From Codonopsis lanceolata (lineage: Eukaryota > Streptophyta > Magnoliopsida > Asterales > Campanulaceae): a DNA stretch of 64,000 nucleotides. Position numbers and translations under genes: made by a program. Where the stretch lies: NCBI GenBank assembly GCA_013146195.2, contig CM028382.1, positions 5,552,434 through 5,616,433 on the forward strand, in the 5' to 3' direction. Numbering within the stretch: position 1 is the stretch's first letter; each line of letters opens with the position of its first letter. Below the pieces are notes generated by a model, which saw only the letters and a list, made by a program, of their open reading frames with translations, did not search any database and was not told the DNA's origin. This document shows positions 33,345 through 43,908 of this stretch, one piece after another.

Positions 33345-34786
33345 TTTTTTTTTGATAAGTAAATAATATATATCAAGCATCAAAAGAGGTGATGCGTCCT
33401 TTGTACACTAGAAGTATACCATCCAAAAGATTAACCAATATCTATGCTATATACAAGATCTACAAATGCTATGTTGGATCTAGGAAAAGAGTGATCAGCC
33501 TCGGAACTCCAAAAATGAAGAGTGCGAATCAACAAATTCTTCAACTCCGGAACTGACATTTCCACGTTGTCGAATGCCCTATGGTTTCTTTCCTTCCATA
33601 GAATCCAACACACACCCAAAAGAGCTGTCCCCCATATACGACTACTCCTCTTCGAATTACCCCTATTCCAACCTCTGACATGGTCAATGATCGAATACGG
33701 CATGACCCAAGACATATTGAACATACCCAGCACAAAATTCCAAAGCTCTAAAGCCACTTGGCAGTGAAGAAGTAAATGATTTACACTCTCCGCACCAACC
33801 TTACACATATAACATCTATTAACAAAAACCATGTTACGTTTCCGCAAATTATCCCCGGTTAGGATAGCTTCATGAGTCGCTTCCCACATAAAAAAAGCCA
33901 CTCTCTTAGGGGCTTTGGATCTCCAAACTTCTCTCCACGGAAAAGAAGTTCTACCACAGTTGAGAAGCTTGAAATAATACAAGCTAACTGAAAAAAGAGA
34001 GCCCCCTGAGCCTTTCCAAACCACCTTGTCCGTCGGCACATGTCGGCACATTTTACGCTCTTGAAGCATCCTTAAAAGCTGCACAACTGACTCTAACTCC
34101 CAATCATGAAAATTCCTTCTGAACATGGGATTCCAAATAGGCTTACCTTCCACCCATGATAATATAGAGCTAACTCTACAATCCTTATCCGTGGAAAGCT
34201 CAAATAAGTTCTGAAACGCCTCCCTCAAGCAAATATCCCCACACCATCTATCTTTCCAAAACCTCACCGAGGCCCCATTACCAACCTCAAAAGCAATGAA
34301 TCTTTCAAAAGAATTCCACCCTTTCCTTATACCTCGCCAGACTCCCACCCCATAAGACGAATTGACCTCGTTAGGAAACCAACAATGACCCCCTTCCCCA
34401 TACTTGCAAACCACCACTTGCCTCCACAAAGCCTCCTTGTCTGTGAGATATCGCCACAACCATTTTCCCAGCAAAGCCTCATTAAATAATTTGAGTTTTC
34501 TGATGTTCAGACCCCCCTCCTGAACCCTCGAACACACCTTTTCCCAATTCACTAAATGAAACTTATGCTCACCTAATTGCCCCTCCCACAAAAAATCTCT
34601 TTCCAACTGATCAGGACTAATCTCCCCCCTTTGGAAAGAAGTTGACGCTTCCACCCTGCCATAACGCCCTGCTCTTTGACTGTGCACCTATGGGAAGCCC
34701 ATGATAGGAGGCAGGAAGAACAGCAGACTTACAACCAAAGAATGCAGCTAGATCCCCAACATTCTCCACCCCCCCTACAAGAATTA
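33345..34786 (-). mobile_element. LINE-E: 5'-truncated LINE tail with 13-bp TSD
   Basis: The plus-strand left end is a T run (reverse of poly(A)). The direct repeat TAATAAAGGAATT lies at 33332-33344 and 34787-34799. Content is the last part of ORF2 and the 3' UTR. The clean duplication marks a complete target-primed insertion. Confidence 0.88.
33431..34687 (-). pseudogene. LINE-E ORF2 C-terminus with zf-RVT domain
   Basis: A 418-codon open frame encodes the region after the RT. It includes LERDFLWEG, LNIRKLKLFNEALLGKWLWR, VGNGASVRFWKDRWCGD, FPWREVWRSKAPKRVAFFMW and the zinc-finger-like CYMC...HLLLHC motif, ending near the 3' UTR. The open frame suggests a fairly young copy. It lacks the endonuclease and catalytic RT because of 5' truncation. 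Confidence 0.86.
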
Positions 34787-34914
34787 TAATAAAGGAATTA
34801 TAGTTTAGTTGAAGAAATCTATTGTATTTAGAATACAAATTCTATTGAATTCTATATATTTCACCTAAAGAAAAATACATATTTTATAAATAAAAAAAAT
34901 TGATGAGAAAAGAA

Positions 34915-37480
34915 TATATATAAATAACAGGCGTCAAAACAGGTGACACTGCCTTTGTACACTAGGAGTATACAAACTACTCAGCTCTAAAACTATTCGC
35001 AAAATCCACAAAAGAATGCCCAAGAGATTGATCTGTCGCAAAACACCACAAAAACAATGTGCACAAAAGACAGTCTCTCAATTGATCCAGCGAAACTCAC
35101 TATTATCGAAAATTCTCCTATTCTTCTCTTTCCAAATAGTCCACCAAACACCCGCCGAAATAGCACCCCAAAGAATATTGCTCCTCCTACGATTGGAACG
35201 AGACCAACTCGAAAGCATCCCCGAACGTAACTGGCATTACCCACTTTAGATCCCAAAAGCCCCGAACAAGTATACCATAAAGAACGAGCCACCGGACAAT
35301 GCAGTAACAAGTGATTAACACTCTCTTCGTCGCCTTTGCACATGTAACACCAGTTCACATAAACCATCCCCCTTTTGCAAATGTTTTCTCCCATAAGAAT
35401 CGCCTCATGACAAGCTTCCCAAACAAAAAATGCAACGCGACTGGGAGCAATACTCCTCCAAATTCCTTTCCAAGGAAAGGGATCCCCCATTATGCCCGAC
35501 ATAGCAAAAAAAAAAAAGATTTAACAAATAACTTTTTGCTATTCGATGCAACCCACCTTACCTTATCATTTTTGCTCCCGTCAATCTGAAGCGAATAAAG
35601 CAAAGTGAAAAAATTTCCACAAACCTCCATCTCCCAATCTTGAAGATCCCTACGAAACAAGGGATTCCGACCACTCTACCCCTCGATCAATATGCAACAC
35701 CGAACTAACATAGCGCTTTTGTCCACCGCCAAATTGTACAACTCACGATAGACTCTCCATAGTTCTTCTTCCCCACACCACTTGTCTTTCCAAAATCTCA
35801 CTCTCGAACCATTGCCAACCTCAAAAGAAACAAACCTTTCAAATTGCGCCCACCCTTTACAAATTCCTTTCCAAACTCCTGACCCAAAAGAACCGACGAC
35901 GATTTTAGGAAACCAAAAATGATCACCCTCTCTCCGTATCTACTGATCACCACCCTCCTCCACAACCCATGCTCTTTCTCCATGTATCGCCAAAACCATT
36001 TGCCAAGTAAAGCTGAATTGAAGCAACTTAGCTTTTTGATACCTAAGCCTCCCTTCCTGATGTTCAAACAAACCTTATCCCAATTAACTAAATGAATCTT
36101 ATGCTCCTCCCCTTGACCCTCCCACAAGAAGTCCCTCTCCAACTTTTCCAAAATATTGCGCAGTGCACCCAAAAAGCTTAAAGGAAATATGTGGGTAGGC
36201 TGGATAAAGTATTTTGTATAAGCGTAAGTCTACCCGCTTTGGACAATAGTTGTTTCTTCCACCCCGTCAACCGCCGACCAAATCTTTCAATCACCGGATT
36301 CCACAAAGCTCTACTTTTGAACGTCGCACCAATCGGCAAACCTAGATAAGTCGAAGGTAAATAAGAAACCTTGCACCCAAACACTGAAGCAAGCTGATGA
36401 ATATTCTCCACCACACCCACCGGGATGATTTCACTCTTAGCGATATTAATTCGTAGCCCTGACACCATCTGGAAGAAAATGAGCACAAGACGAAGATAAC
36501 CCAACTGCGCAATCTCGGCATCACACAAAATTAAAGTGTCATTTGCAAAGAGCAAGTGAGAGATGGCAACCTCATCTCCTCTATACCTTCCCAACCCAAA
36601 ACCACGAATAAATCCTCCCCTCACAACTTTCTCAATAAAACTGCTCAATGCTTCCATAATAATGATGAATAGAAAAGGAGAGAGAGGGTCTCCTTGCCTC
36701 AACCCCCTCAAACTAGCAAAGAAACCAGCAGGTTCACCATTAACCATTACCGAGAACCGAGCTGAAGAGATGCAAAATAGAATCCACTTCCTCCATTTAA
36801 CACCAAACCCCATCCTTTCCATTAAAAACATCAAAAACTCCCAATTAACATGGTCATATACCTTCTCGATATCCAGTTTACACATCAACCCGAGACATCC
36901 ATGTTGCAACCTTGAATCCACAACCTCATTGGCGATAAACGACACATCTATAATTTGTCTCTCCCCCACAAATGCATGTTGAGAATCCGACACCAACTTC
37001 CCAATCACCTGACGCAATGTGACTGACAACACTTTAGATAAAAATTTATAAAAACCTCCCACCAGATAGGTCTAAAATCTCCCAAATTAGTAGCACCGGC
37101 CTTCTTCGGGATAAGAGTGATAAAAGTGGCATTGAAACTCTTCTTGAAACACATATTGGCATGAAAATAGTGGAACACATCCATAATGTTATCTTTAAGA
37201 ATCTCCCAACAAGAAGTGAAGAAGGCTATAGAGAAACCATCCGGGCCCGGAGCCTTATCACCATTCATACTACGCAAGGCTGCCAAAACCTCCTCTTCCG
37301 AGAAAGGGCGTTTTAAAGCACACATATCCTCCACCAGATTTTTAAAATCAGTGTCTTCCAATTTAGGATGCCATTTCCCACTATCCGAATATAACTTAGA
37401 ATAAAAATCCACTATGCCATCCTTAATAGCATCCCTTTCTTCATGCCAACAAGTTGGAGCAAAGAGCCTTATGTGAAAGT
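34915..37480 (-). mobile_element. LINE-F: 5'-truncated LINE
   Basis: It contains the 3' UTR (about 34915-34990, with GGCGTCAAAACAGGTGACAC as in the other copies), zf-RVT region and RT. It begins at about 37480 in the linker before the RT. No target duplication could be assigned. Confidence 0.8.
34993..37412 (-). pseudogene. LINE-F ORF2: RT and zf-RVT, palm Asp changed
   Basis: RT blocks in order from the right: FYSKLYSD, GDKAPGPDGFSIAFFTSCWE, QHAFVGERQIIDVSFIANEV, CKLDIEKVYDHVNWEFL, GLRQGDPLSPFLFIIIMEA, then HLLFANDTLILCD, where the usual FADD is FAND. SYLPSTYLGLPIGA follows. The zf-RVT part (34993-35502) has CYMCKGDEESVNHLLLHCPV. Frameshifts at about 37030, 36175 and 35790-35500 break the frame. 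Confidence 0.84.
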
Positions 37481-37489
37481 ATGAATCGC

Positions 37490-37860
37490 TAATTCACTAT
37501 ATCATTGTTTGTCTCTATTCTGGTCAAGTATTTTTGTGGAACTGGAGGTATTTTTGGCGAAGGAAGGAAAAAAATATTTTGTGGGAAGTTGCTACGTTGG
37601 GGGTGTGGTGGACAATCTGGAAAGAAAGAAACCAAAGAGCTTTTGATAATGAGGAAGGTTCTATTTTAGATATGAAGAGTGCTCTGCTTCATATCATGTA
37701 TGTGTGGGGTGCAGGGGATGAGCATTCACATACTCCCCTGTCTTCCTCTTTTGTAGATTTTGTGCAGAACTTTACTTTACATTAGTTAGTCTTTTGGCTT
37801 TTTATTCTTCTATGTAAATAGGACGCGTCACCTGTTTTACCTTTATCAAAAAAAAAAAAA
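37490..37860 (+). mobile_element. LINE-G: short LINE 3' end
   Basis: The last codons of ORF2 (TIWKERNQRAFDNEEGSILD to SFVDFVQNFTLH) are followed by a 3' UTR with GGACGCGTCACCTGTTTTAC and a poly(A) at 37849-37860. It is plus-oriented between two minus LINEs. Confidence 0.82.
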
Positions 37861-39907
37861 CAATTTGAGCTTTTTGATCCCTAGACCACCACTTTGAACA
37901 CTAGAGCACACCACTTCTCACCTAACCAAATGATACTTCCGCTCCACTGCTTGACGTTCCCATAAAAAATTCATCTCCAACTTTTCAATTCTCTGCACCA
38001 CGGAAACTGGCATAGTGAACAAAGACATAAAATAAGTAGGCAAACTAGAAAGGGTACTCTTAATAAGGGCCAATCTACCTCCTTTGGATAAGTATTGTTT
38101 CTTCCATCTCGTTAGCCTGCGTTCAACCCTTGCTATGACCAGATTCCAAATTTATTTATTTCTGGAATTTGTCCCTATCGAGAGGCCAAGATACGTCGTT
38201 GGAAGAGCTCCGATCTTGTACCCAAAAAAAGCAGCCAAGTCATCTATATCCTCCACTTCACCCACGGCAATCAACCCACTCTTGAGAATATTAACCTTTA
38301 AGCCGGATGTTGTCGGGAAGAAAAGAAGGATCATACGTAAATTAGGGTGTCATCCGCGAAGAGCAGATGAGAAACCATCACCTAATCACCTCCATCCCTC
38401 CCCACTGTAAACCCTCTAATATATCCATTTGACACAGAAAAATACAATATTCTGCTTAGCGCCTCCATGACAATGATAAATAAAAAAGGAGATGTAGGAT
38501 CTCCTTGGCGCAAGCCTCTCTAACTATCAAACAAACCGGCAGGCTCACCATTAACTAGACTGAAAATTTAACATTATCCAGTCCCTCCATCGTCCCCCAA
38601 AACCCATCCTGGATAAAACATACATCAAAAAGTCCCAATTTACATGATCATATGCCTTTTCAATGTCCAATTTACAAAGTAAACCTGCCTCTCCACAACG
38701 AATTCTCTAGGCTACTACCTCATTAGCAATCAAGGCCTCATCTCTGATTTGCCCGCCACCCACAAAAGCATGCTGGGACGCCAAAATAACCCTTTTAAAT
38801 CTGCTAGGAGCACTTGCAATGATTTTATACAGACCCCCAATAAGGCTAATGGGCCTATACTCTTTAATATTCTCCGCCACAGTACGTTTAGGAATAAGAG
38901 CAATAAATACCTCGTGTTCAAAGAAATAATGAAATACATCCATCATTTCCCCTTTACTCAGCTCCCAACAGTGCTGAAAAAAAAAAACGAAAGGAAAGCC
39001 ATCCGAACCCGGAGCCCTATCTCCCTTCAAGCTATGAACCGCTGTTCTGACCTCTTCTTCGGTGAAAGGCAGTTCAAGGTTGCCTCTTTCTACTGAACTG
39101 AGAAGATTAAACTGAATACCCTGCAGTTTCAGGGTCCCGTTCTTGTTCTCAGAAAATAATCCTTTGTAGAATTCAGCTATTCCCTCTTTGTTTTCAGAAT
39201 TATCTTCCAGAACCACTCCATTGATCCGTACCTTAGAAATCTGATTTGCCTGTTTGTGAGCATTAGCCATTCGGTGGAAGAATCTTGTGTTACTATCTCC
39301 CTCCTTCAACCATTGAATTCAAGCTTTTTGTCTCCAACAAATTTCCTCACAACGAAGCAATCTCTAAATTTCAGCTTTGGGGGAACTTCCGTTTATTCAA
39401 ATCTTCAATACTCCAATCACTCAAACCTTCTTTGCCATCCAGCTCTTTCACCTCCTCCATCAAATTATCCAACTTCAGACTGATGTTACCAATGCTCTCC
39501 TTGATCCACTTCTTCAGATCTTCCTTTAGCATTTTCAACTTTCAAGTAAATCTGAAACACGGATTACCCTCTACCCCATAAGATTGCCATTTCCCCGTGA
39601 CCCATTCAAGAAAACCTGGCTCCTCTAACCACATGATTTCAAACCGAAAGGGGGACTTCCCTTTATGCAATCCTCCACCTTCCAACCTTAGCGGAACATG
39701 ATCCAAAATCACCCTTGGCAAGCAAGATTGGGATACCCTCCCAAATTTCTCCACCCAACTAGAGCATACTAGGAATCTATCCAGCCTCGAACATTGAGAC
39801 CCCTCACTATTTCTGAACCACGTAAATTCTCCCCCTTCAAGAGGTAGATCCACCAGCTCCATGTCATTAATAAATTCATTAAACTCCACCATAGCCCGAG
39901 AATACAC
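37861..39907 (-). pseudogene. LINE-H ORF2 fragment
   Basis: Endonuclease part: EFNEFINDMELVDLPLEGGE, FTWFRNSEGSQCSRLDRFLV and LDHVPLRLEGGG. Linker: MKEGDSNTRFFHRMANAHK. RT: GDRAPGSDGFPFVFFFQHCW, EYRPISLIGGLYKI and ASQHAFVGGGQIRDEALIAN. The palm FADD region is not clearly readable. ILKSGLIAVGEVEDIDDLAA and TYLGLSIG follow at 38150-38330. Many frameshifts make it inactive. Confidence 0.8.
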
Positions 39908-39955
39908 TCTAGCTCCTTAGCGTTCTGCCGGAAATCTAACAACATTGAAATCTCC
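37861..39955 (-). mobile_element. LINE-H: LINE fragment lacking both ends
   Basis: It spans endonuclease C-terminus (39542-39955), linker, RT and the start of the C-terminal region, stopping at 37861 directly after the LINE-G poly(A). The missing 3' end is not the usual 5' truncation, so a later deletion or rearrangement is likely. Confidence 0.78.
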
Positions 39956-40033
39956 TCCTAGATTACTAGAGTACATACACAAAAAGACGGGGTGTACGAG
40001 GTTGACCAGAATTAGCTTCCAATAGGAACTTAC

Positions 40034-40216
40034 TTTTGTAGCACATTCTTGCAAGATCGGGAAGCACTGCTGTATAATTTATTTATTTTGATAGGTAAGC
40101 ACTGCTGTATAATATTAGCTTCTTCCAGCTCTTTCAATTTATTTATTTTGATAGGTAAGCACTGCTGTATAATATTAGCTTCTTCCAGCTCTTTCAATGC
40201 TGTGTCGCCAGTCCAA
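40034..40216 (-). pseudogene. FANCJ-like exon iii, disrupted by a LINE-tail remnant and tandem duplication
   Basis: It encodes WTGDTALKELEEANIIQQC and, after the disruption, FPILQECATK. Acceptor TTTTTAG and donor GTAAGT are good; the expected exon is 88 bp but it is 183 bp. The extra 95 bp consists of an 18-base piece ACCTATCAAAATAAATAA between copies of ATTATACAGCAGTGCTT, plus a full extra copy of the resulting 60-bp unit. The last join is out of frame. Confidence 0.78.
40079..40198. repeat. 60-bp perfect tandem duplication
   Basis: Lines starting at 40081 and 40141 are identical for at least 58 bases (ATTTATTTTGATAGGTAAGC ... CTCTTTCAAT). It lies inside FANCJ-like exon iii. Confidence 0.95.
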
Positions 40217-41384
40217 CTAAAAAGATATAAAAACCAAATGATATAGAAAGACTAGGGTACGAAGAAAATACATGTTTATGTAATGTAACTAAAAGGCAGA
40301 TTCTATAACAAATATGGAGTACAGTACGAAAGGGGTATTGGGGAAGGGGTATTGGGGAAGGGGCCTGGAACCCATAATTAGCCACACAAACTAGAAAACC
40401 ATTATTGACAGACCACTCAGATGGTTTGTAGTAAAAAAGAACCAGGTGAAAGAAGGTATTGTCATTCTTGCAAAATAACAATGGAGAGAAACAAGTGAGT
40501 TCAGGTATTCTTTTTTTGAGAGAAGGTATTCTCATTTTTCTAAAATTATTAATGAGTACCACAACCAGTTATTTACTAAAGGCACAGACCTTAAAAAGCA
40601 TGGTCACATGCTATCCATGAATTGACTGAACAATAACAATAACAATAAAAATGAGAAATTCATTTACAGGCAATTTGCTTCAAAGGAATTAAGTACTGGG
40701 CTGTTAAATTTAAAATATTCTTGTAGTGCCAACTTGGCATCCATAACATTTAGACTTCGGTGGATAGCCAATTGTTGCTTCAAAAACTTTGGAGGAAAAT
40801 TTTCACCTTATTTCATTCAATAATCCAATGAAAAATTTCATCTTAACTTCTCCACCCCCCTACTTTTGCATAACACTTGATGCATGAAAAATATGCCCCC
40901 ATTTACTTGCCTAAAGAGCACATAACAGAAAATCTCACATCCAACGGATAAAGAATGTGCATAAGATGACAAAAATATAAGACATTATAGGAAAGAACAA
41001 GTAATTTAGAAAGGAAATTGAGCATGCGATAATCCCCATAAGGGGACCACAAGCCTTGTCTCTCAGCTCCCTCCCACCTCCCTCTCTCTCTCTCCCCTCC
41101 CTCTCCATGCATTACAATAGTAGTAACAATAGGGATTATTTCATAGTCGAAAAGTAATTAGAGGAGCAAACTTTACATAATGTTTCAGACAAAAAAGAAA
41201 ATCACTTAATAAAGTCAATACTTCATTTAAAATTGGATGGTTCTTTATTTAGTTACATTGTTTACACTTGGACGGTTCCTAATCTAAATAAATGGCTGGC
41301 ATAATAGGATAAAATCAGGAAAGTAAATCACAACTTTTTCTTCCAGTTACACTACTCTTGGACTACCACGGGTTTTTGTAATGA
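40217..41384. other. Intron of the FANCJ-like gene
   Basis: No exon was recognised. It holds a short direct repeat (GGGGTATTGGGGAAG twice near 40330-40360) and a CT-rich tract at 41060-41105. Confidence 0.5.
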
Positions 41385-41888
41385 TTTTTTCTAAACTGCA
41401 TGGGTTTCCTCAACAAGGATCGATGCTACATGTGCAAAGGTGACAAGGAAAATGTTAACCACCTTTTGTTGCACTGTCCTGTGGCTGGTGCTCTATGGAA
41501 CACGATTTTGGGACTCTTTAGGGTGTCATGGGGTGATGCCCAAATCTATGCGAGAGCTGCTCTTGAGTTGGTCGCGATACAAGCACAGGAGGAGGAATGT
41601 TATTTGAGAGACTGTCCCGGTGGGGTATATGGTGGATCATTTGGAAAGAGAGAAATAGTAGAATTTTTTATATCGTCGAGGCTACGGTAGACCATTTGAA
41701 AGATTGTTTATTGCGCACACTTCTTATGGCGCTCAGATACAGATTTATCTCCCAGTTCGACTGGACACTCCTTTGTGGATTGTGTGAATAGATTTAACTT
41801 AGAGTAGTCTTTTTGTATACTCCAAGTGTACAAATGATGTGTTACATGATTTGACGCCTTTTATAGAACACCTTATTTATCAAAGAAG
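41385..41888 (+). mobile_element. LINE-I: 5'-truncated LINE 3' end
   Basis: The zf-RVT motif CYMCKGDKENVNHLLLHCPV is followed by a frame-broken tail (WIIWKERNSRIF in 41597-41791). The 3' UTR includes TGTATACTCCAAGTGTAC and ends in CTTATTTATCAAAG. No long poly(A) or target duplication was assigned. Confidence 0.8.
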
Positions 41889-42502
41889 GAACAGCACGCA
41901 CTTCAATAGAAATAAGTATTGTTTTCCTACTCCCATCCAAAGGGCCATTTTGAAGTTACCAACTCATTCAAAAGCTTATGATGTTAGAGAGAGCAACCAA
42001 CAAGTCATATCAAGCCTTAACACTCCCTGTCACACGTGACTCAAACAGAATGCCAACCGGTTAATCTCCATCTCAAGTGAATTCACATTTTTGAAAGATA
42101 CAGAGAAATGCATTCTAGAATCATGAATTTTCCACACAAAGTATAGAGCAGACAATGGTACATGTGGGGTAACTTTCCCTGGCATTTTTATACCAAAGGA
42201 CACGATTTATATTGAACTTGTAAGTTCTAATTTTATTGCTCCCTCCATCTTTAAATAAAATTTTAAGAATTATAAATTACAAATAATGGATACAAGGAAG
42301 GACAATATTGGAACATCATTTTCTTTGAATTACTCTAAATGATCATATTGTATAATCTTTATACACTAATCGAATTTTGTCACCCCTAAAAATGGGCACA
42401 CTGTATTAGACCTTGACAAGTGAGACTAGATGAACCATTAAAATAGAAAACAGTAGAAGCAAACCTTCATTTACAGAGGTAAAGTAGCCCAACATAGCCC
42501 AC
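41889..42502. other. Intron of the FANCJ-like gene
   Basis: No exon was recognised. CTCCCTCCATCTTTAAATAA at 42240 resembles a Stowaway-type MITE end, but the other end was not found. Confidence 0.45.
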
Positions 42503-42567
42503 CTTGATACATGATGCTGAAACTCATGCAAGGTACTTTTCCTTCGGTTGATCCAACTTAAAATTTC
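42503..42567 (-). pseudogene. FANCJ-like exon ii
   Basis: Encodes EILSWINRRKSTLHEFQHHV plus S and the first two bases of the next codon. Acceptor GTGTAG and donor GTGGGC are usable. The join to exon iii gives VSSWTGD, as in plant FANCJ. No lesion is seen. Confidence 0.75.
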
Positions 42568-42651
42568 CTACACAGCTTAAGTAAGCATTAGTGAACAATG
42601 GTGGTGAAAAGTTTTTAACACAACCAAATTGAGGGTAATAGAGAAAACTAC

Positions 42652-42740
42652 CTCAATCATCTCATGCAAGGGCTGGTAAGTCATTGCATGATTGCATCAG
42701 TTTCACGGAGTTGCCTTAGTTCCATCTGTAATTCTTCGAT
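42652..42740 (-). pseudogene. FANCJ-like exon i (first recognisable), with 8-bp duplication
   Basis: Encodes IEELQMELRQLRETDA and, in another frame, MTYQPLHEMIE before donor GTAGTT. The frame change comes from ATGCAATCATGCAATG near 42687-42702, where one ATGCAATG is expected. The exact upstream boundary (42725 or 42733) is uncertain. No FANCJ exon is recognisable upstream. Confidence 0.72.
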
Positions 42741-43066
42741 AAGTACGGAAAGGAAAGAAAATAAGGGACACTTGAGCAAAGTACAAGGGACATGAATGAG
42801 TGTGTGAAATTAAACATGTATCAGGACTACATACAGTTTCATAAGTACTCCAGAACCTCAACAGGAATAGGAATATAAAGGTTACCAAAAGAGTTTACCC
42901 TATCAAACCAGGATTTTAAGGTACAAAAACATAAAGCAAAGGCCCCAAAAATCATTCCTGTGAACAAAACTGTATTATTTATTGATCATTCAAGTCAACT
43001 AGATCACACTCAACCAGAAAAATGTAGTAGAAAGAACGAACAGAACAAAGATAAACAGGTCAGACA
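42741..43066. other. Spacer between the FANCJ remnant and rps10
   Basis: About 330 bp without a recognisable exon. It serves as the region downstream of rps10. Confidence 0.5.
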
Positions 43067-43908
43067 TCAAAGTAATCCACGGAGTTTTCCCTTATCCAAA
43101 CGGGTCTTGTAATCAACAATGATTTCAAATTGAGCTCCGAAAATACGATGGCGTTTCAACCAAAACAACTTGTTACGCAGCTCATGCTTTTGTGCTTTTA
43201 TAACCAGAAGCTCTTTCTTGATTTCCAGTTTAAATTGTTCTCTTGACTTTTTATCGATATGAGGTGACCGTAGCACAGTATATAAAACTCGTGATTCAGG
43301 CAATCCAATCTTCCTTGAGTAAGGGGGGAGCGATTTCTCGAAAAATGGTTGATCCTTTTCACTCCACTTCGTAACCCTAATTTTCAGCATAACATCTGCA
43401 CCAACGTATATCAAATCAAGAGAAAAATAAGCACAAAGGTAATAAACTAGAGATTAAGGATCTCAAGAAACAGAACCTAATGTCAATGAAAACCAAAGTT
43501 TGAGCAGAAAATGAAGAAATCAAATGCCCATTATATTCTAATTTACCCGGAAAAACTAACAAAATGGAAGAATTTGTTGTCTTTTTATTTTTCAATTTTT
43601 TTTCTTTTAGTTTCACTCTCTGGTTGTTCAGGCAATTAAATTGCATTAAAGGAAAATAAAACAAGACAATAAATCAACTATAAGTAGAGATTCTAAATTT
43701 TTCCACCGGAGAAGGAATCATCACGACGGGAGCGGGAGACGGGGGTATCAACGTCAAGGTTGTGAACGTCGCTGCTGTCATGATGAGTGATTGTCTCCGT
43801 GTTGGCGCTGAAATAGCGTGCGGCAGCGGTGGCAGACCGTATAGGGGTGAAGAGGTTGTTGAGGAGAGATGAGCCGACAGCTCGGCTGAGAGCCAGTGAG
43901 GAAGCCAT
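43067..43908 (-). CDS. rps10: Mitochondrial ribosomal protein S10, nuclear copy with HSP-type presequence
   Basis: The product is small-subunit protein uS10m, which works in mitochondrial ribosomes after import. Exon 1 (43707-43908) starts MASSLALSRAVGSSLLNN and reads on through ATAAARYFSANTE to SRSRRDDSFS. This is the N-terminus of a mitochondrial small heat-shock protein (HSP22/23 type), including its cleavable targeting peptide. Intron 43396-43706 has GT at the donor and GCAG at the acceptor. Exon 2 (43067-43395) encodes the whole S10 domain: LPPYSRKIGLPESRVLYTVL, RSPHIDKKSREQF, FWLKRHRIFGAQ and KTRLDKGKLRGLL. Lengths of 202 and 329 bp give 176 codons plus stop with no frame break. The junction reads DSFSD-VMLKIR. 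The HSP alpha-crystallin domain is absent from the window. This looks like a functional gene created by mitochondrion-to-nucleus transfer and exon capture. Confidence 0.92.
43396..43706 (-). other. Intron of nuclear rps10
   Basis: A 311-bp GT-AG intron separates the HSP-derived presequence exon from the S10 exon. It is T-rich toward the acceptor on the coding strand. Phase 1 (G|AT gives Asp) continues the HSP-like DSFSD. Confidence 0.85.

Larger units (their letters stand above)
14236..42740 (-). pseudogene. FANCJ/BRIP1-like DNA helicase, partial and damaged gene
   Basis: Ten minus-strand exons, in order from 42740 down to 14236, encode the middle of a Rad3/XPD-type helicase of the FANCJ (BRIP1) group, a nuclear 5'-3' helicase in crosslink repair and recombination. 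Diagnostic blocks are TYQPLHEMIE, WTGDTALKELEEANI, WCLNPAVVFK, VILTSGTLSP, FSSELGVSFGACLEAPHVI, PGNYPLNAS, VVPGGCLVLFPSYKLME and EPRGGNQGDFEP. Most splice sites are GT-AG and exon phases fit. The N-terminal third (Walker A, DEAH box) and the last helicase motifs are absent. Exons at 14832, 40034 and 42652 carry frame-breaking changes and 14599 seems to have lost codons. Introns are swollen with LINEs; one spans 16825-32724. Family identity is secure; an unrecognised functional isoform is possible but unlikely. Confidence 0.82.

Noticed and set aside
43067..43414. Taking the Met at 43414 (MIYVGADVMLK) as the start of a stand-alone S10 gene
   Set aside because: The sequence before the S10 domain has a good acceptor (GTGCAG), and exon 1 joins in phase to continue the HSP SFSDV motif; a protein without presequence would not be imported.
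43693..43908. Reading exon 1 through to the stop at 43693 as a short protein
   Set aside because: The sequence after the GT donor (GGKI, stop) does not resemble the HSP, whereas splicing gives a complete protein.
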